Numbered from the stretch's first letter, positions 26,401-37,044 are shown. The stretch: 64,000 nucleotides of DNA from Anadara kagoshimensis (GCA_021292105.1 CM037869.1:39759530-39823529); one strand, 5' to 3'. Program-made: numbers and translations. The notes: generated by a model from the sequence alone, not told the origin.

Positions 26401-27137
26401 GGTAATGGGTTCAAAGATCAAGGTTACAGATGGGAAAGGATACTGAAATGGTTAATTATCTCGAAAACTATTAACTTTTTGTATAGGCATGTATTTTCGA
26501 ATATTGTAGGTAATGGCTTAACAATCATTTTGATATATAGATGAAGGTCATAGTTTCATACTTTTGTTTTTACTTTTTTAGCTGTTTATAAATAATGTAT
26601 TGTAGCTAGAATATATATATTATAATATATTATACATATATTATATATAGCAATTTCGGGACAAGGTATGATTAATTTGCAAAAATCCTTGCATTTAATT
26701 CTGCCTTACTGCTGAAAATTAGGAGTTCTCTTTAATAAATGTTATTGACCATTGAACCTCTGCATGAGATATGTACTTAGCCTCAGGTGAGCGTTAAGGC
26801 CCATGGGCCTCTTGTTTTAAGATAAAACCACTACTTTACCTGAAACACACCCAGCTTTAACATAATGATATTTTGGGGGTCTGTTATGATAGGACCAGTT
26901 TTAAACATGTATGATAATTATGTATGATGGAGGGCAGTGTTTGAAGTCTTCAAATTCTAAGCTTAAATGATGTTTAGTTGAGGTGTATACTGTGGTATTG
27001 TTCAATTAAAAAAAATTCACTCTCTCTTTCTTTCAGTGATTGAGAAAAGAAGTGCTGACCATCAGCTAGTTAAGAAAAAGGAATATTACTACCTGGCAGG
27101 CGAGTCACCAGTAGGAATTGAAATTTACATGAAATGA
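14455..27137 (+). CDS. ITM2/BRI-type integral membrane protein with BRICHOS domain
   Basis: Homologue of the integral membrane protein 2 family (vertebrate ITM2A/B/C), type II membrane proteins of the secretory pathway whose C-terminal peptide is released by furin. Exons: 14455-14535, 16203-16358, 21684-22004, 23180-23290, 23856-24006, 27037-27137; GT-AG, phases 0,0,0,0,1; 306 aa. Seen: cytosolic N-terminus; one membrane span at about residues 45-70 after RRQKSK; a histidine-rich linker (123-140); a BRICHOS region with Cys199 (HTCYVMKLD) and Cys259 (YIVHECIGYR) matching the conserved pair; then IEKR at 275-278, at the place where ITM2 is cut by furin. The released peptide would be 28 aa (starts SADHQLVKKK, ends IEIYMK) and has no cysteine, unlike the two-cysteine peptide of vertebrates. 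A CCAAT-type motif lies in the promoter. Its introns hold a degenerate copy of exon 4, an 18S rRNA fragment and several repeats. Confidence 0.92.
15144..15461 (-). other. Open frame in a repeat copy, possible captured coding segment
   Basis: 105 codons. Residues ERNMEIWDVKYIIQDYPGHR and LFEDLDKPRLAISLGQQF resemble the frame in the repeat at 55945-56275; the rest (ALVYKIPVVAIIPERKVVIQ) is not shared. I do not recognise the protein. It lies in ITM2-like intron 1 on the opposite strand, next to the repeat copy at 15290-15620. It may be a decayed transposon protein or a captured exon. Confidence 0.3.
16427..16672. mobile_element. hAT-like MITE, second copy
   Basis: Left end CAGGGGTCATTATTATGG, right end GAATTTTGAGCCCCTG, internal TTTATTTTGGCAGGTCCCAT shared with the copy at 19620. 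Lies just downstream of ITM2-like exon 2. Confidence 0.45.
16718..17045 (+). mobile_element. tRNA-derived SINE, same family
   Basis: Head CCACTGCGGTAGCTCAGTTG, B box GGTTCAAATCCCGACC, same body and 3' end as the copy at 4586. Confidence 0.7.
17549..17733 (-). mobile_element. MITE, family CAGTC-AACCTG
   Basis: Starts CAGTCCAACCTGCCTTAAAA and ends GACAGGTTTGACTGTA, TA flanks, same internal landmarks as the copy at 3941. In ITM2-like intron 2. Confidence 0.65.
18700..18838. repeat. Hairpin repeat, arms about 65 bp
   Basis: GATCTTGCATGAGTGTTTAT, TATTGAATTTATTAAAACGA, GTTGAATAATTTTTATGCAA CGAG is mirrored by CGAGTTGTATAAAACATTAT, TCAACGAGTTTAATAAATTC and ACACGAATGCAAGAT. Foldback element end or MITE. 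Confidence 0.55.
19620..19878. mobile_element. hAT-like MITE with CAGGGG ends
   Basis: Left end CAGGGATTCAAAATTATG, right end GGAATTTTGAGCCCCTG; TTCTA is repeated on both flanks. Relatives at 16427-16672 (right end GGGAATTTTGAGCCCCTG) and a fragmented one at about 7750-8115 share the internal words AATGGAAGGTCCAG and CAATAGGTCCTGGACCT. CAGGG ends suggest hAT, but a full 8-bp target duplication was not seen. Confidence 0.45.
20016..21580 (-). mobile_element. Helentron-like element end split by a TIR transposon
   Basis: The end hairpin (AGCTCACCTGGCC, GAA, GGCCATGTGAGCT at 20018-20048) and about 120 bp of body are seen, then the body is interrupted at 20167 and resumes at about 21430 (GATGGCCGCTGTTACTAAAA, matching 25265 of the other copy). 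The inserted element is listed separately. Confidence 0.5.
20167..21429. mobile_element. pogo/Tigger-like non-autonomous TIR element, nested
   Basis: Left end CAGTGGGGTTCGGCTATAAC and right end, inverted, CAGTGGAGTCCATCTATAAC form terminal inverted repeats, flanked by TA on both sides (ACTATA before, TAGTTT after). Inner copies of TTCGTTATAGGC recur near both ends. About 1.26 kb, AT-rich, no coding potential seen. TA target duplication plus CAGT ends fits the Tc1/mariner/pogo group. Confidence 0.6.
22729..22846. repeat. Near-perfect hairpin repeat (small MITE)
   Basis: Arms of about 55 bp: AGTAGTGCCAGATAAGGAAA, CATCCCTCG, TTTGGTCCAGAAC, and the reverse GTTCTGGACCAAATATATGA, GGGATGAGATTTCC, TTATCTGGCACTAC, with a loop of only a few bases. 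In ITM2-like intron 3. Confidence 0.65.
23019..23122 (+). pseudogene. Degenerate duplicate of ITM2-like exon 4 and its acceptor
   Basis: GGTTCATACCGGCTTTCAGT and TCCTTTGATTTGTTTTGTAG, then ACTTGTTATGTGATGAAGTT AGACAGAA, match the intron end and part of exon 4 (23180 onward). About 28 bp of exon are missing and the frame meets TGA at once, so it cannot replace exon 4. Confidence 0.75.
24404..24541 (-). pseudogene. Dispersed 3' fragment of 18S ribosomal RNA gene
   Basis: On the minus strand this reads as the universally conserved 3' end of 18S rRNA: CACACCGCCCGTCGCTACTA, then CGATTGAATGGTTTAGTGAG, a variable helix, GACGATCAAACTTGA and GAGGAAGTAAAAGTCGTA. It breaks off where CAAGGTTTCC should follow, reading CAAAACCC. 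About 138 bp, antisense within intron 5 of the ITM2-like gene. No other rRNA sequence flanks it, so this is an inserted fragment, not a working rDNA unit. Confidence 0.85.
25080..26818 (-). mobile_element. Second Helentron-like element, inverted, with six to seven tandem units
   Basis: Minus-orientation copy of the family at 1540-3549. The right terminus CAAGAGGCCCATGGGCCTTA (as read on minus) followed by CGCTCACCTG is intact at about 26780-26816; the hairpin end at 25081-25095 is decayed. Tandem units of about 140 bp are marked by AAGGTCATGGGTTCAAAGGT between 25678 and 26560. Lies in ITM2-like intron 5. Confidence 0.6.
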
Positions 27138-27614
27138 ACAAATAATGAGAGGAATTTTGTTTGAAATGTGTTTGAGAGCTGTGATGATTTTCATGATACA
27201 ATTATGAAACAAAACGTTCCACGGGAATGATTAAAACAAGGTCTTTAAAATGTTTACAATGTCATTGACATGTCGTACTGTATATATAATATTGAAGTAA
27301 TGTCGAAGCACTAATCACAGGATATTTGATATAGCGACATTGATGAAGACAGTGTTTTTTTTTAAGAAAAGAAAAATTAAGTGTATGAAATTTTTGAGAT
27401 TTTTAACAAAATATGATTTATTATTTGCTATTGGATAAATTTTGAAAGTCCAAACAAACTTGATAAAAAAAAATATATATGTATGTATATTGTTGATGTA
27501 TTTTTGTTCTACATTGAATAACAGGGATATAATTGCCCCTCATTTGCATATAAATTCATATTTACATACATGTTTATTAATTGTTTAATGAACTTTGTAT
27601 TACATGTTAGAACG

Positions 27615-28200
27615 GTTTAGAGATCAAAGGAGCTGGGTATAGCCGAAAGTTGGTTATTTTTTTGTGTAGAATTTGTGATCAAAGGAGCTGGGTATAGCCG
27701 AAAGTTGGTTATTTCTGTGTGTAGAATTTGTGATAATCCCTGGAAACATGCTACTCAAGACAAGCACTGTTGCCACTTTTGTCCAAGCATAAATCTTATT
27801 CATTACACAATTAAAATTATCCGGTAATTTTCTGTCTCTTAAATACCAAACTAGAAATCCATACTTTTATATCTATGTTCAAAGATGTGATGCTAACATT
27901 AAAAAAACACCTAGAATATAAAAATGATCATTCCATGCCAAAAAATTGTAATATATAAGAAAGTTGAGTTTGAGGTTATTAAAATTTTGTGAGACAAAAG
28001 ATTTCGTTATTCTCAAAATTGAATATTTGTCTAAAATCTTCCAGATGTGATGGGTACAATGATTATAACAACATTGATTTTTCTTTTAAATTTTAAAATT
28101 TTAAAATTTTTAATTTAGATGAAATTAAATATGTATTGAAATTTATTTCTTTTGTTAATGATGAAAAAAAAAAGACATACTCAGCTCCTTTGATCTTTGT
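27615..28200. repeat. Repeat with inverted ends ATCAAAGGAGCTG
   Basis: GATCAAAGGAGCTGGGTATA with AGCCGAAAGTTGGTTAT occurs twice in tandem (from 27615 and 27671), and the inverse ATACTCAGCTCCTTTGATCT closes the block at about 28198. Lies 0.5 kb downstream of the ITM2-like stop, so it may sit in the 3' UTR. Confidence 0.45.
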
Positions 28201-29590
28201 TTCTTTACTTCTTCAATTCATCCAATCCTGTATAGTTGAATGATATTTTTTTTAAATGGTCCAGCATTTTTACTAGTTTTAAAAGACTGTCGGCTGTTAA
28301 CTCACCACTTAAATTTAAAATGTACATGGTGCGTTCCGCCATTGCATTTGGGTTCGACAGAGTGATTTTATAGTTATAATAACATAACTAAATATATATT
28401 TTTTGTTTGTTTTGTTTTGTTCACAAATAATTTATTTTTTTAATTAAAATTACTTAACTTCACCTTCTTTGTTTTTATTCCTGGTAGCTTAAATTGCCAC
28501 TTGTTGCTAATTTTTAGAAAATAATAACCTTTTTAGATAGTTTGAGAAAATACTTTTTTTTTAAAAACAAACTTTATTTTCACAAACTTTAGAAATTTGG
28601 CTACTGATAATTTAAAAAAAGTGTTTTAGAAACTAGAAAAAGTACTTGGTTTCAATATCAAAATTTTCTCTCCATGTTTCCCAATTTGTAGCAACACATG
28701 TCTAACCCACCTCTCTAAAGACAATGCATTTGTCTAGTGTAGAAATTTGATCTTGATAGATCTAAAGAAAAAATTTTTTTGTTAGGGCTCCAGTTGACAG
28801 GGTTGATTTATAATTTGTATAAAATAATTTGCAATGTTTTAGTACAATCCGCAGATAGATACATGTGTAGACGTGACATGCTGTTGCATGTTTTTGTCTT
28901 TGATTTTGGCAGCTGTGCTGTTAATTCACGTTTTTTAAAAGTCATCCACTAATGGGGTCCGTCGCTGTACCATGCGACACGACCTAACGCTTGTGCAGAA
29001 CACTTATTTTTCCATTAGATATAGAATCATATTAGTTCAAATTTCCTTGTAAAAACGGTGTTTTTTCTGGCATTCGCAACATACCGGTAAGTGATTTTCA
29101 AAACGTCCTGGGAGTTGATCATGTGGTTCAGCGGCAAACCCGATTCACGGACCTTAAAACAAATCTTCATCCACCTAGTGTTTATTTTATCAGCACTGTG
29201 TCATTACATGTACATGAAGTTATAGCAAACATCCTCAACTCAAATTACTAATACAAGTTTAATTTACCTGACCCCAGTTTGGCAATCGTTTCTTAACGAA
29301 GAGTCTACTTAATTTAAATCTGACAAATTTGAAATCTCAATATTTTTCAAGATAATCATGAGTTGAAGGTGTAATTTTAAAGGTGATATAAAGCTTCGTG
29401 TATTTTCAAATTTTGTTGAAACCATTTTAGTTGCAGTAACACAAAAACTACTGTAAAAAATTACCAGATTTGAGTTTAGGAAAATTGTAGTTTAGGAATG
29501 ATTGCAAAATGAGGGCCTGTAAATTTTACAAATATTCCATTTTGGACTTATATAATTAACATATTTGTCTTATTTAACTCATTTGCATGG
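28201..29590. other. Intergenic or 3' UTR, nothing recognised
   Basis: AT-rich sequence downstream of the ITM2-like stop; only a fragment of the GGTTTCACAATCATT MITE family near 29275. No open frame or conserved protein segment seen. Confidence 0.5.
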
Positions 29591-29601
29591 CTAGTTGCAA
29601 A

Positions 29602-29602
29602 A

Positions 29603-29656
<54 letters not shown>
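29602..29656. repeat. (CT)n microsatellite
   Basis: About 55 bp of CT dinucleotides with one interruption near the start. Confidence 0.9.
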
Positions 29657-29657
<1 letters not shown>

Positions 29658-29934
29658 CACACACAAAAGGTTTCTCTATTCCCCAAGTTTTCTCTTTTCT
29701 GTCATTTCACAGGTATATAGTTATCGTCAATTTTTATTGTCAATTTCTTTGTAAATATATACAAGTTTTAATTCTGTATGTTTTCAGATCATTTATTTTA
29801 TAGTTCATTTCAATAATATTTACAAGGTTAAAGTGTGCACATTTAATGAAATAAGAATTGATTGTATCTTTAATTAGTAGCAATATATGTCTTAAAATAA
29901 GGCATTTAGATCGACACTCCATATTTAGGTGCAG

Positions 29935-30175
29935 GACAAAATAAACTACGGTACCTATAGTCTATTTCAAATTAATAGTGTTAATATCTTTAGTTGCTAA
30001 GCAACTAAATTAAACTTCTTGTTAAGTTTTAGAGTACTTTTACCCACAAAATAAACTACCTATAGTCTGTTTCAAATTCATATTGACAATTTGTATTTAG
30101 TTTCTAAGCAACTATAGTCTGTTTCAAATTAATGTTGACAATATTGTTAGTTGCTAAGCAACTAAATTAGAAACT
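29935..30175. repeat. Tandem repeat with GTTGCTAAGCAAC palindrome
   Basis: Three to four units of TATAGTCTGTTTCAAATTAA followed by a TTGACAAT-type spacer and AGTTGCTAAGCAACTAAATT; the palindrome GTTGCTAAGCAAC is perfect in two units (about 29992 and 30150) and decayed in the middle one. Confidence 0.65.
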
Positions 30176-30249
30176 ACCGGTAGTGTTTTTAATTAAAAAT
30201 ACAATTCAAAAAATAAAATAAATTTTTATTTTCTTATTTTCACTTTTTG

Positions 30250-30480
30250 TATAGGAAAACAACATTGACTTGTCCACTTGACCTTTAATTAGATTGTATT
30301 GTGGATCATTACATTTATGTATAGGTAACACAGGTGTTATTTTGACCACTTCAGGGGGAAAAGTACATCGTGTATGTATTAACTGCAGATCCAAACACTA
30401 CCATGTATTGGATGGATTCTCCTGTATGAATATCCCCAATGAAAGGTCAAGCGGACAGGTCATTGTTGTTTGCTTAAAGA
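30250..30480. mobile_element. Palindromic MITE, family TTGACCTGTCC
   Basis: Inverted ends: AAACAACATTGACTTGTCCA on the left and GGTCAAGCGGACAGGTCA followed by TTGTTGTTTGC on the right. About 230 bp, non-coding. Confidence 0.6.
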
Positions 30481-32138
30481 TAAGACCAAATGGCTGTCTA
30501 AATTGTAAATACTTTGTTTAACATGGCCTTCAGTTTTAGGCTTCATAACAATTAATATACAACTTTTGTTTTAAAAAATTTTTTTTTAATTATTAATTAT
30601 TTATATCATTTTATGTCTGCAAGTTCAGATATATATATAATTGTTTTAAATTCAGAGTTTTTAATATGATATATAATGATAGATAGGTGTCCCTATTACA
30701 ATAACTTTTTGTAGATATAGTTATTACTACATATGTGTATATGTGTACATTAATATGTGTACACATGTACTTATCTGTACATTTGTATGTTAATGATAAA
30801 AAAGAATATTAATACTGAAAGTTTCAACGAGAATTGTTTAGAATTTTTCTAAATGTCTTTAAGATGCATAAACTTCTTGATCATGTTTTCCTCTTAAATC
30901 AATGCAAACAAACTTCTTTTTCCAAATATATATCCCATTTAAACAGCAATTGCTGATTTCCATAGCTGTAGAAAGTAATATAAGCAGACTAGATGGGCAA
31001 TTCTAATCAAACTGGAGAATTTCAGGTTTTTGGATTAAATAAACAACTAGTCCAAATGGTGCTGGTCCATTGAACTAGTCCCAATGGCTTTTGTCCACCG
31101 AACTAGTCCTAATGGTTCTGGTTCATTGAACATAGGTAGCATCCTTTTTATTTCCATAGTTGAACCAAGATTTATGTCGTATTAAATAATCATCATTTCC
31201 GTAGGTCACATAAAGTTAGAAGTCCCATTGTTTTATAAGGAGCATTACTCATGTATCAAGCTGTGACTGCTGATGTTTGTGCAGGTCTGTTGTTGGTGAA
31301 ATTTCCATCATGTCTCTATTGTCAAGTTCATGGGAAACCAACTAAATACATGTTAGAAAATTTAAATTCATTTTAGAAATGCAATTTTTTTTTAATTACG
31401 GAAAAATCAAAGCATTGGACAATAAGTTATGTGTGCAAAATGTTCAATTCTATCACCCTTCTATAAAAAAGAGAAAAAATTATTTTAATTTCTTTCAAAA
31501 TTCAATTTAACAACAAACCAGTGAATTTAATACTTTTAGAAGCATAGCAAACGAAAATAAAATAGCATCAGGATAGTGTAGGGAAACGAATGTGTTTGTT
31601 GGTTATCTATTGTAAAACTATGTTGCCGATACCCAAATTCATGCAAATATAACAGAAAAGATCTGACCAATCAAAATGCTTGAAAGAAAGAAGAATTTAA
31701 TTTTGACCAATTAAAATAATAGCTGTCAATACACGACAAACCCATGATACATGTGTCGGTACTAATTTCTTTGGAAATAATAGTTTGGTACAAACATTCG
31801 GTGGCATCACTTGATACATGGGTTAAGTTAATCCAATTTCTTTGTAACCCAAAGTAATAGGTGATGAAAGTGTTAATTAGGAGTGTAGTTGATTCATATA
31901 AACATGAAGAAAAATTATAGGGCTATATCGCGATAGATAATTTGTTAGTTTTGTAAAAAAAAATATATATACTGTCGTCGTCGGGAGATTTTAATGCAGT
32001 GTTAAGATCTACAAAATGTAAAGAATTCATATACCGGTAGCTATAAGAAATGTTACTAAACATTGACAGGGAATAGGAAACTGTCTCTCACAGGCTTAAA
32101 TGCCGGAATAGTCTGATCTCTTGTTTGGTCTTTTTTAG
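30481..32138. other. Intergenic, nothing recognised
   Basis: AT-rich; no coding frames with splice sites, no repeat family seen elsewhere in the window. Ends at the acceptor of the candidate exon at 32139. Confidence 0.5.
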
Positions 32139-32315
32139 GGCCGATATTTGGCCCCATTCACCAAAGACTTGAGAGACAACACTGACAAAGTAAAGGAATA
32201 TGTTAATAAAGGTAGTTTCACCTGGAGAAAAATTGGGGGAAAATTTCCCGATTTCATTCCTAAAATGCCCAAAACAACAGGGAAGACTACAGTTATGCTA
32301 AATAATAGCATATAA
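32139..32315 (+). CDS. Candidate terminal exon, possibly alternative 3' end of the ITM2-like gene
   Basis: A 58-codon open segment starts directly after a strong acceptor (a long pyrimidine run ending TTTTTTAG) and ends at TAA, with AATAAA 20 nt further on (32335-32340). The product begins GRYLAPFTKDLRDN and is basic, without a recognised domain. It needs a phase-0 donor. ITM2-like exons 1-4 all end in phase 0, and a weak donor inside the last ITM2 exon (CCA|GTAGGA at 27110/27111) is also phase 0. Joining there would replace the last eight residues of the furin peptide by this segment. It could instead be the last exon of an unseen gene, or chance. No expression evidence is available. Confidence 0.35.
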   Translation, partial: GRYLAPFTKDLRDNTDKVKEYVNKGSFTWRKIGGKFPDFIPKMPKTTGKTTVMLNNSI

Positions 32316-32349
32316 GAAAGTGTTAAAATTGTTCAATAAACTGATCAAG

Positions 32350-33290
32350 CGTTTTACACCTGAAGTCTTGGTGTTTTTCAATCACATTTATTTTCATGGC
32401 ATGGCAGGGTAGAATTAACATTTAAATTTATATTTCTTAACTGTCATGTAACAAAGAAAAAGAATTAGAAACAAGGTTACAAGTTTTTTGTTGTTGCAAA
32501 TGCAACTTTATATTTAATTTTGATACACATTTTGTGTCATGACCAGGGTTACTGGAGTACAGGGAACTATGTGATTTACTTTAAACATTTGTTATTGTCA
32601 AGGTTTAAAAATTTTAATTGTAATTTATTTTTGTCAATATTTTTTTTCAGGGGAAATAATTTCTGGTTTAAAATTTGTAAAGGAAGATAACTTATTATCA
32701 GTTTTCAAAATTACAATTATTTTTCTCAAGATTTTGTTTTCAGGGGAAACAACTCCTGCTTTACAATTTGTAAGGTGAGATAACCTTTGTCAAAGGGAGG
32801 TAAACATAATCTTTTGGTATAAGGATTTCTTTACATGTTGTAGATCTGTGTATGAAAATGAGTGGTTATTTGTTAAATATTTTCTTCATCATAAACACAT
32901 TGTTTATTTCTCCTGTATTTAATAAATAAAAAGTGTATTCTAGGTCTGTGTTTGTTTGATTTCTATTCAATAATAAAACATGATTTTTGTACGGCCTTTC
33001 ACGATAGTGAACGCGTACTTTGCTATCGTTTTCTGCCAAGATTGGGCTTTTTTACTATGAAATGGTATGAAATGAGTACGCATGGAAATAGTGCGCCTGG
33101 TAAATGAACGTGAAAGAAATATATGTTTTATCATGAGATATGTATTCTGAAACGGGTAATGCATTTGGTTACATATGGAATATATTTCGGAATCTAGTAA
33201 CATATTGCAGAAGATGCATCAAATAATTTGTGCAATCTGGTTTCTGTACAATCATTAAACATGATTTTTCTCTGGTGATAAGAGCGAGTA
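32350..33290. other. Intergenic, small direct repeat only
   Basis: Two diverged copies of TTCAGGGGAAA followed by CTTTA-AATTTGTAAGG at about 32648 and 32742; otherwise nothing recognised. Confidence 0.45.
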
Positions 33291-33444
33291 ATGAGTAATG
33301 GTGTTTTAAACCCAGTCAAGATTCTTACACTTATATCGAGGCTGTCAGTTCAAGGATGGTGGAGGAAACCATAGTGCCTACAGGAAACTTTGACCTTCCA
33401 TGAGGGAAATGACATTCTTCATGATAAGAGGATTCTCTTTGAAT

Positions 33445-33690
33445 TCAGCGTTGGTAGAGTGCTCGCTCCGTAAGTGGGAGGTCGTGGGTTCGATCCTTGG
33501 CCGGGTCTGACCCAAGACTTGAAAGTGGGTAGTGACTGTTTTTTCGCTAAAAAACCCTGCTGTATAATGCCATTAGCGCAACGCACAGGTAAAATTTCTG
33601 CACCTTCGCCTATAGCTGGCGACGTCTCGTTATAGGTGAAATATTCTTGACTGGGACGTTACTCACTCACTCGCTCACTCTTTGAATTCA
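33445..33690 (+). mobile_element. tRNA-derived SINE, internally deleted
   Basis: Begins at GTTGGTAGAGTGCTCGCTCC and keeps GGGTTCGATCCTTGGCCGGG, the 3' body and a CACT-type tail (ACTCACTCACTCGCTCACTC). Confidence 0.65.
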
Positions 33691-34164
33691 GCATTATAAC
33701 TGTCATTTGAAGCTGAGTGTTGTGGGTTTAAAATCTAGCGCCTTGTAAATTCCTCAAGTGATTATCATCTCCCCATCCCTTTGGTTCTTTTAAAGAGGCA
33801 ATATCTTCTGTTAAATTAGGCATGTCACCAAGAAGATCTTCCGACATCTCATCTTTTTAACTAAACCTAGTGAACAGATATTTCAATATACATGCAAGAA
33901 GTAAATCCATATCGGTCCCCTTTCGGGTTACTGGTCATGACTGTTGGCTAGAAATAAGTCGGTGCACTCCACTTGTGGTTATTGGTCTATGGACACTCCG
34001 GTTTCCCTTATTCCCTAACTGGCCACCTTGATAGTAAATTAATCTAGACCGGAGATGTTGGTTACATTCATTAAAGTTTTAAAAACAAAATCTGATTACT
34101 TGTAACCGGACCAACAAGAAGGATGTGTAGTCAAAACTAGACGGGGTGTACGGACTTGACCAAT

Positions 34165-34445
34165 ATGTTAGCTCAGTTGTAGAGTGTTCGCTTCAGTCGT
34201 GTGGGGTTGAACCCTCGGGTGGCCGGGGTCTGACCAAGAAGTTGAAAATAGATGGCGACTTTTTTCGACAAGCACTCGGCATTTACAAATGAAAGTCACG
34301 GGGTCCTGGAGAAGAGGCCTTCATGTCACGACAGACGCGGTACCCTTACTGCTCACTTCAAAGGTTAAAATTTCTGCCACTTCACCTTTAGCTGGTAATG
34401 TCTCGATATAAGTGAAATTAACTTGACTGGGCCGTAAAACAGCAT
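34165..34445 (+). mobile_element. tRNA-derived SINE, diverged
   Basis: TAGCTCAGTTGTAGAGTGTT and GGGTTGAACCCTCG with the family body; many substitutions. Confidence 0.5.
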
Positions 34446-34647
34446 TCAATCGAATAATCAAGTATACATTAAGCTGTTTTTGTGACTGTGCTTACTGGAT
34501 TTCTTTCCTTTAATGGGCGATGGTGACCTAAAGCGCGCATCTGCAGGTAAAACTAGGGTCTCCCATCGCCTGGGTTCGAATCCCATTTATGCAAAATCGT
34601 GTGCCAGGATGCAAATGTGAATGAAGATTATGGTTATGAAGGGATAC

Positions 34648-35148
34648 CTGAAGTACGTTACTTATTCAACATTGCAGCGTTCAACATTGGATAAGTAACA
34701 GTTACTTATTCAACATTCGAAAATATTTACGTTTCACTTGTAAAACATTAACAAAACGATTTTTATAACATTCCAAGATTAAATGTCACTACTTTACTTT
34801 CCGTATGAGGTAACCATACTTGGTAGTGACATTGCCTATGCATAGTAGTACAAAATGATAATTCGAAATTCCCAGCACAGTGAAAGCTTCATTTTGCTCA
34901 GGCACTTTACTTTCCGTCTATATGAAATATACTGTATAATGGTATGGGCTTCCATTGAAGCATTAAGCAAATGTGTTCCGAGGCACTGGGGGTAACCATA
35001 CTTGGTAGTGACACTTAATCGTGAAAAAGAATAAAATTCGTTTTGTTGGATGTTTTATAAATGAAAGGAAAATATTTTCGAATGTTCATAAGTAACTGTT
35101 ACTTATTCAATGTTGAACGCTGCAATGTTGAATAAGTAACGTACTTCA
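34648..35148. mobile_element. Foldback element with long inverted repeats
   Basis: Left arm CTGAAGTACGTTACTTATTC, AACATTGCAGCGTTCAACAT, GTTACTTATTCAACATTCGA; right arm is the inverse, ending ATGTTGAATAAGTAACGTAC then TTCAG. About 80-bp arms with direct and inverted GTTACTTATTCAAC words inside, about 500 bp in all. An inner inverted pair, CATACTTGGTAGTGACA, lies near the middle. Confidence 0.65.
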
Positions 35149-37044
35149 GATATATATGGATTATGATTTTGATTAACGTTATTCAATTCTGTGGAACAAA
35201 TTAATGGTTTGAAAAAAGTAATTCTTAATAAATACAAAGAACCTCTTTAATAAAACTTGCGTTCCGAAAATCAACGCATTCAGTGATATCGAATTAAAAT
35301 AACACGGCGTTAAAAAGGGTGCAGTTTCACAATCATTCCTTACTAACCAAATTTAGCAAATTTTGGCAATCTTTTTTTGTAACTACAAAATTAACATTTT
35401 TAAAAACATTAATACAGATGTTTTAAATTTGAAGTGGTCTTCAAAATGGCATCGTAAATTCCCGAATATCTTAAAAATATACCGTGGTAATAACACATTC
35501 AAGGGAATAGCTGAGCATCACGTGACGCACATACGACCGTGCGTAAGTTAATTTTGTCAAATATCATATTTGAAAATGTTAGAAATAATTATATGTCAGC
35601 TATATTTTAAAAGCTGAAAGCAATACAAAATTTAACCCTCGACACTGAAACTATCATAATGAACAAGACGATGTATGCATATGAATCAATGAACAATTCA
35701 ATGGTCGTTTGAATTTCGTTTTGAAGTTTAGTCGAAAAAATTTGCAGATAAGGGTCGAAATTCATGGAAAACACACCATTTTTTGTTGTATTGTTTTTCA
35801 AAATGTCCTGGAGGAGTATGCCCCCATATCCCCTTAGAAAAATGGCGCATTTTTCACGTTTACAGTGCGTAATTTACCAACATGTTCAGCTACGCCCCTG
35901 ACATTTTGTTATCGACACGTACGGATAAATAAGCACTTAATTCGTTCAAATACCAGATTTAAGAAAATGTTTGTTAAGGATTAACATGTAATTAAAATGT
36001 GAAAACTGGATCCAGATAATTAGAGGTTTATCAAGTAAATGTATTATATAACATCAGAATTGAAATAATAATAATAATAAAGATAAAAAGAAAAGTTAAA
36101 AATAATAAACACTAAAAAATTAGAAGTGTTCAATTACAGTATCCATATTAGATAGATTCAAAACAATATTATCTGGACAAATTAACAATTGATGTAGAAT
36201 TACAATGTATTTAAACTTTCTTCTTATAAATAAATAAATAAATAAATAATCATTTTCATCATTGACATTTTCATCCCGGCACAACGAATTGGAATCTAAA
36301 CGATACTACATCTTTACATAACGGGCCTCTGTCCATAAAGGATTTAAATATTGAACGCGTTTAATTTAACAACCCCCCCGGCTCCCCACCCCCAAACCCC
36401 ACCCGAATTTCACGTACTTTAACAAGTCTCTTTAGTTATTATTAACAGGGTTAGATGGTTTGTGTAGGACTTGGCAACAATATTTGACCTATATAATAGC
36501 AGCTTGACCTATATAATCATGACCATATAATTTATCGACATACACTAGGTTATATTGGATCTGACCCGTGAAACAGGGTGTGACTTAGCCACTTGGAGTG
36601 TGGAATTTCCAAATAGTTATAAACTTCAGTATATTAATCGTGTGGCTGCATTTCTCGTTATGTTTCTTGACTTTACTGCAGGTAGATTGGATGGTATAAT
36701 AGTAACTATATACTTAGTGACAGGTATAATGTGTTGCGTATAAGTTATGAATATACAAAATTATAATGTATTTATAGAGGAATGACACTATTTGTGTGTG
36801 ATAATACATATTTACTTATATATGCGTCAAAAGATGCGAAAATAATTTTTTATTGTGAATGCAAAATGCAAGATTATCCATTTTGTTATTGTGCTTTAGA
36901 ATTTTATATTTTGCTGTAAGAGTTATCTCCCTTCCAACACAAACCGATTCAAAATCTGCATAATCTGGGACCAAAAACAACAGTGAAATATCAATATTCA
37001 AACAATAGTTTTATTTGTTTTAGGATAATAGAATTCTTTTGTCA
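35149..37044. other. Intergenic upstream of the STRA6-like gene
   Basis: AT-rich. A short frame at 36555-36743 has no match I recognise. The missing 5' UTR exon and promoter of the STRA6-like gene may lie here or in 37431-37667, but no convincing promoter was seen. Confidence 0.4.

Noticed and set aside
36555-36743. Short frame starting MDLTRETGCD as first exon of the STRA6-like gene
   Set aside because: No homology recognised, and the acceptor at 37668 with its ATG at 37701 fits better.
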